DNA of 64,000 bases. Source: Erythrobacter sp. F6033. Lineage in GTDB: Bacteria; Pseudomonadota; Alphaproteobacteria; Sphingomonadales; Sphingomonadaceae. Shown in pieces: positions 9,208 through 18,482 of the stretch. The translations under genes and the position numbers were made by a program. The DNA lies in the NCBI RefSeq assembly GCF_023016005.1, contig NZ_JALKAZ010000001.1:1736001-1800000 (forward strand), in the 5' to 3' direction. The notes beneath the pieces were generated by a model that did not search any database, was not told the DNA's origin, and saw nothing but the letters and a program-made list of their open reading frames with translations. Each line of letters opens with the position of its first letter. Position 1 is the first letter of the stretch.

Positions 9208-10191
9208 CTATTCAGCTGGTGCCTCCGCCGCATCAGCGGGTTCGGCATAGCGCGCGGCGATTATCTCTGCCCGCATGGCAACCTGATTGCGCCCGCGCTC
9301 CCAACTATCGACCCGGTCAAATGCCTCAAGCGTCATCGGCTTATCTGGCGAAGCATTGAGCGCCCGCTGATACGTTTCGCGAGCCATGTCATAATCACCG
9401 AAACGCTCATAACACAGCGCAACGTTGAACAGGACAGATGCATGATCCGGCGCATGCAGTTCAATCGCTTTAAACGCTTCGCAGGCGGCATCCTCGTTGC
9501 TCTTGGTCAGTTTTACAGCCGCTTTGAACGCGTTGCGATCGGCCTTCTCCAATCCCTTGCGGCGTTCCAGAATGCGATAATCTTGCCGGTAGGTGCGCGG
9601 GGCAAGCGCCCTTCGAACACGGTTTGCGAAACTGCGCACCAATCCGTTTGTCATTTCGCTGCGTGATGGACGCGATCCGGAATCGTCGCAGTGATCTTCT
9701 GTGCGAGACAGCTCGTCACGCTCGTAATAGAGCACCTCCCCATCACGCCCGACCAATTCAATATCGGGGTAAAGCGACACTTCGAACCGATTGCAGTCGT
9801 AATAGGTCGTTTTGTACAGGATGCATTTCTTGTCCTCGTTCTTTTTCTCGCAAGACCGGACTTCTTTATCTTCAAGCTGCGTGATGGAGGATTGAGAATC
9901 GGCCGACCCTTGGATCACCGCATCAACGGGCGTGTTCCGGCCCGGCGCCACATCAAACCACCGGTTGTTATCGACACCAGCGCGTTCGAGGACTTTCTTC
10001 AATTCAAAGCCGAGCTTCCCCCCCTGATTGCCATCCAGCGGATCGACCGCAATCACTTCAAGCTCGATGCCCGCGTCGCTTGATGCCGGGAGATACCCTT
10101 CGACTGAGATCGTTTCAGCCTGGGCAAGGCCCGTGGTCATCATCGCCGCCAATGCAGCTGCACCTGACCCGATACGAAAACCCGATTTCAT
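9208..10191 (-). CDS. Periplasmic TPR-containing protein
   Basis: A 327-residue protein with a clear Sec signal peptide ending in GLAQA-ET near residue 25. A middle domain (30-210) contains four cysteines (SCEKK, KCILY, DCNRF, HCDD) that may form disulfides. Two TPR-like repeats occupy about residues 225-290 (FNVALCYERFGDYDMARETY is the clearest). The function is unknown; a scaffold or stress-related envelope role is a guess. It reads in the same direction as the preceding exported protein, 30 bp upstream of it. Confidence 0.75.
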   Translation of the reverse strand: MKSGFRIGSGAAALAAMMTTGLAQAETISVEGYLPASSDAGIELEVIAVDPLDGNQGGKLGFELKKVLERAGVDNNRWFDVAPGRNTPVDAVIQGSADSQSSITQLEDKEVRSCEKKNEDKKCILYKTTYYDCNRFEVSLYPDIELVGRDGEVLYYERDELSRTEDHCDDSGSRPSRSEMTNGLVRSFANRVRRALAPRTYRQDYRILERRKGLEKADRNAFKAAVKLTKSNEDAACEAFKAIELHAPDHASVLFNVALCYERFGDYDMARETYQRALNASPDKPMTLEAFDRVDSWERGRNQVAMRAEIIAARYAEPADAAEAPAE

Positions 10192-10439
10192 TACTTCATT
10201 CCCCCTTGAATAGGCTTTTCCCTATCGGAGACTGCGCCTTAGGGTAAGATGAATTGCGAGACGCTAAGCTGCTCGTTCGGCATCAATTTCATACGATCAT
10301 GAGCGACCCAACAGCCCATCTCAGCTCATGAACGGCTCAGCGGTCGATCGGAACGATTTGCGCCGCCACCCATTAAGTTATTGAAAGCGCGACGCAATCA
10401 GCGCAGCGCAATGCACACAAAACTCTCTCAAGGAGAACC

Positions 10440-10886
10440 ATGACTAACACTGTTGAAACATTGAAAGAACTTACACAGACAACTTTTGACTCGGTCGAAG
10501 GATATCGCAAGGCAGCCGAAAAATCGGAAAGCCCGGCCCTGACCAGAGCACTCGAACAACGCGTCGGAATGCGCCAGCAGACGCTTTCGAAATTGAACAC
10601 CGCGCTGACAAACCATGGCGAAGAAGCCATTTCAGAAGTCAGTATGACGGGTTCAGCACACCAGACTTTCCTAACGATCACCGAAGCATTTTCGGATGGC
10701 GACGAGGCAGCGGTCGAGCGCGTGGATGAAGGCGAAGAATACATCGCCCAGAAGTTCCGGGACGCATTGAATGACGACGACATCCAATCGATGGATATGT
10801 CGGTCCGCACGCTGCTCCAGGATGCTTATGCGGAGATCAGCAAGGGCGAGAAATTCGCCGATATGCTGGAAGATCAATATGCATGA
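10440..10886 (+). CDS. PA2169-like four-helix-bundle protein (DUF2383)
   Basis: A 148-residue, all-helical, acidic protein matching the ferritin-like PA2169/DUF2383 pattern (TLKELTQTTFDSVEGYRKAAE at the N terminus, an AEISKGEKFADML tail). Members are often stress-induced, but the biochemical role is not established. A good AAGGAGAA ribosome-binding site precedes the ATG. The gene stands alone, with a bidirectional terminator at its 3' side. Confidence 0.8.
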   Translation: MTNTVETLKELTQTTFDSVEGYRKAAEKSESPALTRALEQRVGMRQQTLSKLNTALTNHGEEAISEVSMTGSAHQTFLTITEAFSDGDEAAVERVDEGEEYIAQKFRDALNDDDIQSMDMSVRTLLQDAYAEISKGEKFADMLEDQYA

Positions 10887-10989
10887 CGTGACAGAGTGAC
10901 GCTGGGGGAAGCGTCAGGGCGTGAGCGCCCGTTACACATGTGACCGTAGCGCAGTGCGCTCCGCCCCCTCCCCGGTAACATCACACAAA

Positions 10990-11029
10990 GAAAAGGCCGC
11001 TTCGCGTAAAGTGCGAGGCGGCCTTTTTC
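10990..11029. terminator. Bidirectional Rho-independent terminator
   Basis: The stem AAAAGGCCGCTTCGC / GCGAGGCGGCCTTTT (one G-T pair, 7-nt loop) has T-runs on both strands. It lies between the convergent DUF2383 gene and aspS and can serve both. Confidence 0.85.
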
Positions 11030-11052
11030 GTGTTCGCTATGTAGAGGAGCGT

Positions 11053-12843
11053 TTACTGCTCGCCCTCTTTCTTAGGCGGCTCTATCGTGCGTAGGAACAG
11101 CTCGCGCAATTGCGCAGGCTCGGCCTTGCTCGGCGCGCTCATCATCAGGTCTTCGCCCTTCTGGTTCATCGGGAAAGCGATCACTTCGCGGATCGCTTCC
11201 TCGCCAGCGAGCAGCATCACGATCCGGTCAATACCCGGAGCCGATCCGCCATGCGGCGGCGCGCCCAACTTGAACGCTTCGATCATGCCGCCAAATTCGC
11301 GGTCCACATCTTCCTTGCTGTATCCAGCGAGTTCAAACGCTTTGTACATGATATCCGGACGGTGGTTCCGGATCGCGCCCGATGACAGTTCATAGCCGTT
11401 GCAGACGATATCGTACTGCCACGCTTTGATCTCCAGCGGGTCCATGTTTTCGAGCGCTTCCATCTCGCCCTGCGGCATGGAGAACGGGTTGTGGCTGAAA
11501 TCGACCTTCTTGTTGTCTTCGTCCCACTCATACATCGGGAAATCGACGATCCAGCAAAACTTGAAGCAATCCTGCTCGATCAGATCGAGTTGCTCGGCGA
11601 TCTGGGTGCGCGCAGCACCGGCGAGTTTCGCCGCGTCCTTTTCCTTGCCAGCGGCGAAGAACAATCCGTCATCCGCGCCAAGGCCAAGCTCGTCATACAG
11701 CTGAGCCATCAGGTCAGGGCCGTGGTTCTTCGCGATAGGCCCGCCAAACTCGCCGCCCTTGCGGGTCACATAGCCGAGACCCGCAAAACCTTCGCTGCGT
11801 GCCCAATTGTTCATATCATCGAAGAACTTGCGGCTCTTCTCATTCGTCTTCGGCGCAGGGATCACGCGGACCACGCCGCCGCCTCCCACGATCTTCTCGA
11901 ACAGGCCAAAACCCGATTTTTCGAAATGGCTGGTCACATCGCTGATGATCAGCGGATTGCGCAGATCGGGCTTATCCGTGCCGTATTTCATCATCGCTTC
12001 GGCGTATGGAATACGCGGGAAGCTGCCCGATGGGGTTACGCTGTAGCCGCCCGAGAATTCCTCAAATGTGCCAGCAAGCACGGGTTCAAGCGCTTGGAAC
12101 ACATCTTCCTGCGTGACAAAGCTCATTTCGAAGTCGAGTTGATAAAACTCAAGCGAGCGATCAGCGCGCAAATCTTCGTCGCGGAAACACGGCGCGATCT
12201 GGAAGTAACGATCAAAGCCGGAAACCATCAGCATCTGTTTGAACATCTGCGGCGCCTGCGGCAGCGCGTAGAAATTACCCGGATGCATGCGGCTCGGCAC
12301 GAGGAAGTCGCGCGCGCCCTCCGGGCTTGATGCAGTGAGGATCGGGGTCTGGAATTCTGTAAAGCCCTGCGCCGTCATACGGTTGCGCAGCGAAGTGATG
12401 ACATGGCTGCGCAGCACAATGTTGCGGTGCATGGTTTCGCGCCGCAAATCGAGGAAGCGATATTTGAGGCGGATTTCCTCGGGATATTCCTGCTCGCCAG
12501 CAACCGGCATAGGCAATTCTTCCGCCGCGCTCTGGATTGTGATCGAGCGAACGAACACTTCGATTGCGCCGGTGGGCAGGTCTTTGTTCACGGTTTCGGG
12601 CGTGCGGGCCTTCACATCGCCATCAATGGTAACAACGGATTCGGCGCGAAGGCGTTCAAACACCGAAAGCGCGGGCGAATCTTCGTCTGCGACGAGTTGG
12701 GTGATTCCATAATGATCGCGCAGGTCGACGAACAAAACGCCGCCATGATCGCGTTTACGGTGGACCCAACCCGACAAACGGACCGATTCTCCGACATTTT
12801 CAGCGGAAAGCTGTGCGCAAGTGTGTGTGCGATAAGCGTGCAT
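11053..12843 (-). CDS. aspS: Aspartate--tRNA ligase
   Basis: A 596-residue class II aminoacyl-tRNA synthetase of the bacterial AspRS type. The N-terminal OB-fold anticodon-binding domain ([10 protein letters not shown]) is followed by the catalytic core with [10 protein letters not shown] (motif 2), the bacterial GAD insertion at about 280-420, and motif 3 as GIDRIVMLL near residue 545. It starts [12 protein letters not shown]. It may charge tRNA-Asn as well in organisms lacking AsnRS, which cannot be judged here. Confidence 0.97.
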   Translation of the reverse strand: MHAYRTHTCAQLSAENVGESVRLSGWVHRKRDHGGVLFVDLRDHYGITQLVADEDSPALSVFERLRAESVVTIDGDVKARTPETVNKDLPTGAIEVFVRSITIQSAAEELPMPVAGEQEYPEEIRLKYRFLDLRRETMHRNIVLRSHVITSLRNRMTAQGFTEFQTPILTASSPEGARDFLVPSRMHPGNFYALPQAPQMFKQMLMVSGFDRYFQIAPCFRDEDLRADRSLEFYQLDFEMSFVTQEDVFQALEPVLAGTFEEFSGGYSVTPSGSFPRIPYAEAMMKYGTDKPDLRNPLIISDVTSHFEKSGFGLFEKIVGGGGVVRVIPAPKTNEKSRKFFDDMNNWARSEGFAGLGYVTRKGGEFGGPIAKNHGPDLMAQLYDELGLGADDGLFFAAGKEKDAAKLAGAARTQIAEQLDLIEQDCFKFCWIVDFPMYEWDEDNKKVDFSHNPFSMPQGEMEALENMDPLEIKAWQYDIVCNGYELSSGAIRNHRPDIMYKAFELAGYSKEDVDREFGGMIEAFKLGAPPHGGSAPGIDRIVMLLAGEEAIREVIAFPMNQKGEDLMMSAPSKAEPAQLRELFLRTIEPPKKEGEQ

Positions 12844-12994
12844 GGTAATCTTTCACAAATTTGTTGTGTGTTAAGGCCAACCGAAACCAACTGACCGCCA
12901 CTTGCCCCGGCATGCAGGGCACAATGGTGCGCCAATCGCCGCATCGACCGCAAAATGCAAGCCACAGCTACGCCTGTGAATGAAGGAAGCGCCG

Positions 12995-14152
12995 ATGAAT
13001 GAAGCCAATCGCAGACTTTTTATAAGGCTGCACGAACGTGTAATCCATTTCAGGTGGCTTGAGGGAAAGCTGATCCAGGGCCAGGCTGATGCGGTTTGGG
13101 GTGAGCTTCAAGATATGCTGCGCCACCATCAGCAAATCGATTCACTTGCTCCAATGCGATCAACGATCGAAGCGGCGCGCGCGCTGGACCGTGATGCACT
13201 GGACATCAAAAATTGGGATACCCTTTGCCAAGCCGTAGAGAGATACGAAGCCGAAGTCGGCTCGCTGCACGGCATCAAAGTAATCCGACATGCGCCACTA
13301 TATTTTGAACCCTCCCCCGATGAACCCTTTGAGCCCTTCATAAATATCAGTCTTAGCGGTGGAGAGGACTTCAACTTGCAATCCCTTTGCTATCGTTACG
13401 GGGCGAACATGATTGGCGGTCCTCCAAGAGCTCTACCGCAAGGGCCAACGCGCCGCCTTCACGATAAGGTTTCCACCGATGGCCTCGCCGAGCTGTCACG
13501 GGCAACTTGGGAATTCAAGATTGGCGAAGGTCCGATCAAAGCGCGGGAAGCAATGGCTTCTGGTGAATTGTTAGCCACGCTTTCCATGCTCATTTCCACC
13601 GGGACGCATATCGCATTTCGCAACGCGCTGCGCCGCAATGGATTGCCGTGCCCGGCTCATTTCATTCTCGCCAATGACGGAGAAAGCCCTGAATTTGGTT
13701 CTCCCATCGTAACAAAGGAAGAATACGGGCCAGTAACCGGCGGCCGCTACTTTGCGCTAGGGCGAGAGCCGCAATACGCTGCGCCAAAAATCTGGTCTGA
13801 GGAAGAAACCTCCCGCATGGCCAACCCACGCCAATTGATGATGGCGAACTTGCTCAACCATGCGGGGGCACTGGAATATGACGAACTCAGCAACAAGCGC
13901 GATGCAGCTTTCATTGCGCGCGGTGTTCGGTTGCGCTTTGTCCAAGATCATGTCGAAGAAACCTACGATGAGCGCGAAGCAAAGCGCAAAGGCGCCAATC
14001 CGTTTGGGATAGACCTAGGGATAAAGCCCAAGCAGGCCGAAGCTGCTGCAAATTTCGTTTTGCGAGACGTGCTTCGAACCAGTCCAAACAGAATGAAAGA
14101 CCCCGCATTGCGCGAAGCGGTAAAGCTGTTTGGCGACATCTTTCGCAAATAA
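12995..14152 (+). CDS. Hypothetical protein, 385 residues
   Basis: I do not recognise this family. The N-terminal third is helical (FIRLHERVIHFRWLEG; LIQGQADAVWGELQDML) and the rest is mixed. No signal peptide or membrane segment is seen, and the mildly charged composition suggests a soluble cytoplasmic protein. The frame opens at 12980, but the ATG at 12995 is better placed behind GGAAG. Codon use looks like its neighbours. It is flanked by divergent aspS and downstream rnd, without a shared operon. Confidence 0.7.
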   Translation: MNEANRRLFIRLHERVIHFRWLEGKLIQGQADAVWGELQDMLRHHQQIDSLAPMRSTIEAARALDRDALDIKNWDTLCQAVERYEAEVGSLHGIKVIRHAPLYFEPSPDEPFEPFINISLSGGEDFNLQSLCYRYGANMIGGPPRALPQGPTRRLHDKVSTDGLAELSRATWEFKIGEGPIKAREAMASGELLATLSMLISTGTHIAFRNALRRNGLPCPAHFILANDGESPEFGSPIVTKEEYGPVTGGRYFALGREPQYAAPKIWSEEETSRMANPRQLMMANLLNHAGALEYDELSNKRDAAFIARGVRLRFVQDHVEETYDEREAKRKGANPFGIDLGIKPKQAEAAANFVLRDVLRTSPNRMKDPALREAVKLFGDIFRK

Positions 14153-14315
14153 CGGCGCCTTAAACCCTTCCATCTGTGGGAAGACGAGGGTTGCCCCCTA
14201 AACTCTTTTGCTAAACAGGCGTATCGGGTTAAGCGCGGCAGCGCTGCATTGACGCAGCGTCCTGATGGGCATTGAGCCCGAGAGCGGTACTCCGCTCCAA
14301 CGAACAAGAAGAACA

Positions 14316-15530
14316 ATGAAAATACACGATCTGATTACCACCACCGAAGCTCTCACCGAATTGTGCGAGCGCCTCTCCAAATCCGAATTTGTTGCCGTGG
14401 ACACAGAGTTCATGCGCGAGAACACCTATTGGCCGGAACTCTGCCTCGTGCAGATCGCCAACACGGAAGAAGCCGCCGCGATTGATCCGCTGGCCGATGG
14501 CATCGACCTGACCCCGCTGCTCGATCTGATGTGCGAGAATGACGAGGTTTTGAAGGTGTTTCACGCCGGCGGTCAGGATGTCGAGATTATCGTCAATCTG
14601 ACGGGCAAGACCCCCTACCCGATCTTTGACACGCAAATCTCAATGATGGCGATCAGCCAGTCTGAACAGATCGGCTATGCCAACCTCGTTGAAACATGGC
14701 TGGGCATTACGGTCGATAAAGGCGCGCGCTTCACCGATTGGAGCCGCCGTCCGCTCACCGACCGCCAGATTGAATATGCGATTGGCGATGTGACGCATTT
14801 GTCAGTCATCTTCCCGAAGATCCTGCAAAAGCTGATCAAGACAGAGCGCGGCAACTGGCTCAATGCGGAGATGGAAAAATTGGCTGATGCGAGCAATTAC
14901 ATCGTCGATGCGGACAATTCGTGGAAACGCATCCGCTCGCCGGGGCGCAATCCGACCGTTCTGGGCCGGTTGAAAGCTTTGGCGGCATGGCGCGAAGGCG
15001 AAGCGCAACATAAGAATATTCCGCGCGGCCGGATCATGCGCGACGAAACGCTCGCCGACATCGCGAGCCACCCGCCAAAGAAACAGGCCGATCTGGCCAA
15101 AGTGCGCGGTCTTTCCGCCGCATGGAAAGACAATGACATCGGCAAACGCATGATGAAGATCATCGCCGATGCAGAACCGCTTTCCAAAGAAGAAATGCCG
15201 CAGAAAATGAAACGCGGCGCGCCACTGGGCAAAGAAGGCGCTCTGGTCGCTGACTTGCTCAAACTGCTGCTCAAAATCCGCGCGCGCGAAATCGATGTGG
15301 CGCCGCGCTTGCTAACCCGTGCAGACGAGATGGAAGCACTCGCCGCCGGAGTTCGCGAGCTGAAAGTGCTCGAAGGCTGGCGTTATGAAGTGTTTGGCAA
15401 AGACGCGCTGGAGCTCGTCGAAGGCAGGCTCGCCTTCGCAGTTCAAGGCGGCAAGCTGAAGATGACCCATATCGACGACATGCAAGCGAGCATGGAAGAG
15501 TCGCAAGCCGACGCCGAAGCGGCGGAGTAA
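14316..15530 (+). CDS. rnd: Ribonuclease D
   Basis: A 404-residue 3'-5' exoribonuclease acting in tRNA 3' maturation. The DEDD catalytic set is recognisable: D29 and E31 in AVDTEF, the aspartate of GGQDVEII near residue 88, and YAIGDVTHL near 155 for the Y-x3-D motif. An HRDC domain follows at about 215-290. The frame is open from 14265, but MKIHDLI at 14316 is the natural start. It is followed 10 bp later by oxyR. Confidence 0.93.
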   Translation: MKIHDLITTTEALTELCERLSKSEFVAVDTEFMRENTYWPELCLVQIANTEEAAAIDPLADGIDLTPLLDLMCENDEVLKVFHAGGQDVEIIVNLTGKTPYPIFDTQISMMAISQSEQIGYANLVETWLGITVDKGARFTDWSRRPLTDRQIEYAIGDVTHLSVIFPKILQKLIKTERGNWLNAEMEKLADASNYIVDADNSWKRIRSPGRNPTVLGRLKALAAWREGEAQHKNIPRGRIMRDETLADIASHPPKKQADLAKVRGLSAAWKDNDIGKRMMKIIADAEPLSKEEMPQKMKRGAPLGKEGALVADLLKLLLKIRAREIDVAPRLLTRADEMEALAAGVRELKVLEGWRYEVFGKDALELVEGRLAFAVQGGKLKMTHIDDMQASMEESQADAEAAE

Positions 15531-15540
15531 AGCGGGCATT

Positions 15541-16437
15541 ATGTCCACTTACCTCCCCACCATCAAACAGCTGCAATATCTCGTTGCGCTGCATGAGCAT
15601 GGCCATTTTGGCCGCGCTGCAGATGCCAGCTTTGTTTCGCAATCCACGTTATCAGCGGGCATTCGCGAACTGGAATCCCTGCTTGGTGTGACACTTGTGG
15701 AGCGCAGCCGGCGCGTGGTTCGTTTTACCGCTCTGGGCGAGCAGGTCGTGACCAAAGCGAACAAGCTGCTGCGTGAGGCGGAGGAGCTTTCCGATCTGGT
15801 TCAGGCTGCGGGCAAGCCTTTATCGGGTCAGCTTCGTATGAGCGTGATCCCAACCATCGCTCCATTTATGATCCCGCGTCTGTTGCCTCGCCTGCGCAAT
15901 GAGCGCCCCGACCTGCAATTGATGCTGCGCGAAGAGACCAGTCAGGACGCGATGGATTCGCTCCAGCATGGCCGCGTTGATTGCGTCCTGCTCGCGCTGC
16001 CTTTTGATACGGCAGAGGCGGAATACGAACATATCGCGGATGACAGGCTGTTTGTCGCATTCCCGAAAGACGATCCGCGCGATCCGCCTGCGAGTATTCC
16101 GCCAGAAATGATCGACCAGGGGCGGCTGTTGCTGCTTGAGGATGGGCATTGCCTGCGCGATCACGCTCTCGCCGCCTGCAACCGCAGCGAATTGCGCGCC
16201 AGCGCCGCGATGATCGGCACCAGTCTTCATACATTGGTGCAAATGGTCGATCACGATCTTGGCCTGACCATGCTGCCTGAAATGGCGATCGATGCGGGCA
16301 TTCTGACTGGCACCGAAGTTGTCGCCCGCCCGGTTGAAAGCGACACGGCCAAGCGAGAGATTGTGCTTGTGTGGCGGAAGAACTCCCCGCGCGAGGCAGA
16401 TTTCAAGCTTCTCGCAGAAGAACTGCGCGCCGGTTAA
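15541..16437 (+). CDS. oxyR: LysR-type peroxide-sensing regulator OxyR
   Basis: A 298-residue LysR-type regulator with an N-terminal winged helix-turn-helix (residues 8-66, KQLQYLVALHEHGHFGRAA) and a C-terminal sensor domain. The two redox cysteines of OxyR are conserved as C204 and C213 in GHCLRDHALAAC, with the same 9-residue spacing as C199/C208 in E. coli, so it should respond to hydrogen peroxide. It sits 10 bp behind rnd and is probably cotranscribed with it. No katG or ahpC is adjacent. Confidence 0.93.
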   Translation: MSTYLPTIKQLQYLVALHEHGHFGRAADASFVSQSTLSAGIRELESLLGVTLVERSRRVVRFTALGEQVVTKANKLLREAEELSDLVQAAGKPLSGQLRMSVIPTIAPFMIPRLLPRLRNERPDLQLMLREETSQDAMDSLQHGRVDCVLLALPFDTAEAEYEHIADDRLFVAFPKDDPRDPPASIPPEMIDQGRLLLLEDGHCLRDHALAACNRSELRASAAMIGTSLHTLVQMVDHDLGLTMLPEMAIDAGILTGTEVVARPVESDTAKREIVLVWRKNSPREADFKLLAEELRAG

Positions 16438-16464
16438 TCTTAGCTCCCCCGAGTACTGAGAACG

Positions 16465-16478
16465 CGGCTTTAAAGCCG
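16465..16478. repeat. Perfect 14-bp palindrome
   Basis: CGGCTTTAAAGCCG is self-complementary with no loop, 28 bp after the oxyR stop. It could be a regulator site. The lack of a loop and T-tract argues against a terminator. Confidence 0.5.
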
Positions 16479-16644
16479 GCACAGGCGCAAATCCTCACCT
16501 TCAATACCCGACAAAAAATTTGCGTCCGAACACTCACGCATAGTGCAAAAGAGCTACGCGACATTTTTATACAATACCCAACTGGTGGAATTACGTAAAC
16601 CGATTCGCACAGAGGGGAAAGTTCAAAATAGTTTGAGCTATTCA

Positions 16645-16659
16645 CATGCATTTTGCATG
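16645..16659. promoter_or_regulatory. Spaced palindrome, possible operator
   Basis: CATGCA-TTT-TGCATG is a perfect 6-bp inverted repeat with a 3-bp spacer in the AT-rich spacer, about 115 bp upstream of the first gene of the LysM operon. It suits a dimeric DNA-binding protein, but no regulator can be named. Confidence 0.4.
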
Positions 16660-16775
16660 CGATAATTCACGCATTTAACAATTCAAAAATCAAATCTGCG
16701 GGTATTATTTGTATAAACTCGCCAATAAAACAAAAAATGCAGGTCGCAGCCCTTATTTACTAATAGGAGTCTGCA

Positions 16776-18479
16776 ATGCCCGAGAATGAATTCAAAGCCG
16801 TAACCATGAGTCAACTTGTGGACACACTATACGGCTCAATCGCAAACTTCGTGACGCCATCGGGAAAACGCGCCGAAAGCGAGTTCGCGACCTATGTCAC
16901 GCCCACCATTCCGCTCGCCGATGATGATCTGTTTTTCCTGACGGGCGAAATACCTGACGGCAGCGCAGAAGGCGGCGACAATGCCCGCGCCGATGCCTTC
17001 AAGAAACGCCGTGAAAGCGCGTTCTATTTCTCCAATCTCGTCAATTTCGTACCTTCGGTTGAACCAAACACCGTGTTCGTGACCGATGTCGACGAAAACG
17101 AAGAGACGCTCGCTGGAACGCGCAAGCTCAAGAGCTTTGAGGAATTCCGGACAAAGGGCCAGTCGCTCGACAAAATCTTCTTCGAAGTCATCAATTCGGC
17201 CCGTGTTCTCGACCGCCCACGGTCTGCTGCGGAACAAGAGAAGATTGATCAACTGCGCGCTCTTCTGGAAGTGCCGGTCGAAGACGAAGTTACCGATGAC
17301 GATCTGGCAGCGGCTGATCTCACCGATGATCCGCTCGCGGGCCTCGATGATCTGGGCGACCTCGATGACTTGGATCTCGATGGCCTGGACGGTCTTGATG
17401 ATATCGATCTGGGTGATCTTGGTGGCAGCACCTTTTTGGAAGGCGGCGACCCGCCAGAGCCGACCAAATTGATGCAGAACTACAATTACTTCCGCAATCT
17501 CTATGAGAACGCAGAAGCAGCGATGATCGAGAAGCTGATCGATATCGAGCGCGATCCTGCCAATGCGCGGTACCGCGCAAAACTGACTGCCATTGAAAAG
17601 AAGAAACTGCACCGTTTGATGCAGCTTTGGAACACCGTCGGCAAACGCGGCAAGGTCAACAAGATCATCAACATCATCAATGCTCTGGAGCAAGGGGGCA
17701 TGGTCGAATACCGCGCCCGCCTTCAGGAAGTGATGGAGAACACAAAGTTTGATGTCGACCTGATCGCCGATGCAACAACCGCGAGCCATTTCACGTCAAT
17801 CACTCCAGCCAATCTGTTCAAACAGGAAAGTTGGCAGAAGTTCTCGCTGAACAACAAATCGACCTACGATGAATTTTCGAGCGAGACGAAATCGTTCCAC
17901 GGCAAGGTCGGGTTCGTTCTGCCAATCGGCATGACCGGCGCTGGAAAAATGTCAAAATCGAGCACCGATTCCGAAGAGGAAACATTTTCTGATGAAGTGT
18001 CGATCTCGTTCGAAATCGCTCAGGGTATCCTTGTCCGCCCGTGGTTCGATCCGGCGTTCTTGATGTGCCGAAAGTACACGATGACTGATCCGGCAACCGG
18101 AGACTCGCTTGCCGCGCTTGAGGATGATGATTTCGTATTGTCTGATGGCGGCAAGCCGCCAAAGGGCATTCTGCCTGCCTACACAACTTCGGTCATCTTC
18201 ATCCGTAACCTGAAGATCAAGTCCGAACAGATTCTGGACTATGTCGAGAAATCGAAAAGCGACAGCAGCTTTTCTGGTCGGACGACTCTGCCGTTCTTAC
18301 CAGCTGCAATCGGCGGCGGCAGGGATACATCCAAGGAAGACGAGCTGGTCACGACCGACCGTTCAACCGGCGAAATAACCATCGGCGGCACGCACATCGT
18401 CGCATTCCGGGGCACCTATCTGAACAAGGCGCCCAATCCCGATCTGGAAGAGCACTCTGACCCGTCGCACTGGGTCTGA
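16776..18479 (+). CDS. Uncharacterised protein A of the LysM operon (567 aa)
   Basis: I do not recognise this family. No signal peptide or membrane helix is seen. Four parts are visible: an N-terminal region (1-150); an acidic Leu/Asp/Gly repeat tract (188-217); a charged helical stretch (230-335); and a C-terminal mixed region (340-550) with RPWFDP at 421-426 and SDG...GILP at 456-467. The RxW, SDG and GILP block recurs in the next gene product, so the two proteins probably share a homologous domain. TAGGAGT precedes the start, and the next gene begins 3 bp after the stop. The protein is probably cytoplasmic unless exported by a specialised route. Confidence 0.8.
   Translation: MPENEFKAVTMSQLVDTLYGSIANFVTPSGKRAESEFATYVTPTIPLADDDLFFLTGEIPDGSAEGGDNARADAFKKRRESAFYFSNLVNFVPSVEPNTVFVTDVDENEETLAGTRKLKSFEEFRTKGQSLDKIFFEVINSARVLDRPRSAAEQEKIDQLRALLEVPVEDEVTDDDLAAADLTDDPLAGLDDLGDLDDLDLDGLDGLDDIDLGDLGGSTFLEGGDPPEPTKLMQNYNYFRNLYENAEAAMIEKLIDIERDPANARYRAKLTAIEKKKLHRLMQLWNTVGKRGKVNKIINIINALEQGGMVEYRARLQEVMENTKFDVDLIADATTASHFTSITPANLFKQESWQKFSLNNKSTYDEFSSETKSFHGKVGFVLPIGMTGAGKMSKSSTDSEEETFSDEVSISFEIAQGILVRPWFDPAFLMCRKYTMTDPATGDSLAALEDDDFVLSDGGKPPKGILPAYTTSVIFIRNLKIKSEQILDYVEKSKSDSSFSGRTTLPFLPAAIGGGRDTSKEDELVTTDRSTGEITIGGTHIVAFRGTYLNKAPNPDLEEHSDPSHWV
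17337..17426 (+). repeat. Leu-Asp/Gly-rich repeat tract within protein A
   Basis: Residues 188-217 are built from short LDDLGDLDDLD-type units, giving an Asp/Leu periodic sequence with almost no other residues. It may be a flexible acidic or calcium-binding linker between the N-terminal and helical parts. Confidence 0.7.
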
Positions 18480-18482
18480 TCG

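Larger units (their letters stand above)
16438..16775. promoter_or_regulatory. AT-rich intergenic region ahead of the LysM operon
   Basis: A 338-bp spacer that becomes clearly AT-rich from about 16600. It contains a perfect 14-bp palindrome at 16465-16478, a spaced palindrome at 16645-16659, and a good ribosome-binding site TAGGAGT just before the ATG at 16776. It probably contains the promoter of the four-gene operon. I see no convincing small gene. Confidence 0.55.

Noticed and set aside
16836-17789. A 317-codon open frame opposite protein A
   Set aside because: The plus-strand gene has a good ribosome-binding site and operon spacing; the antisense frame has neither.
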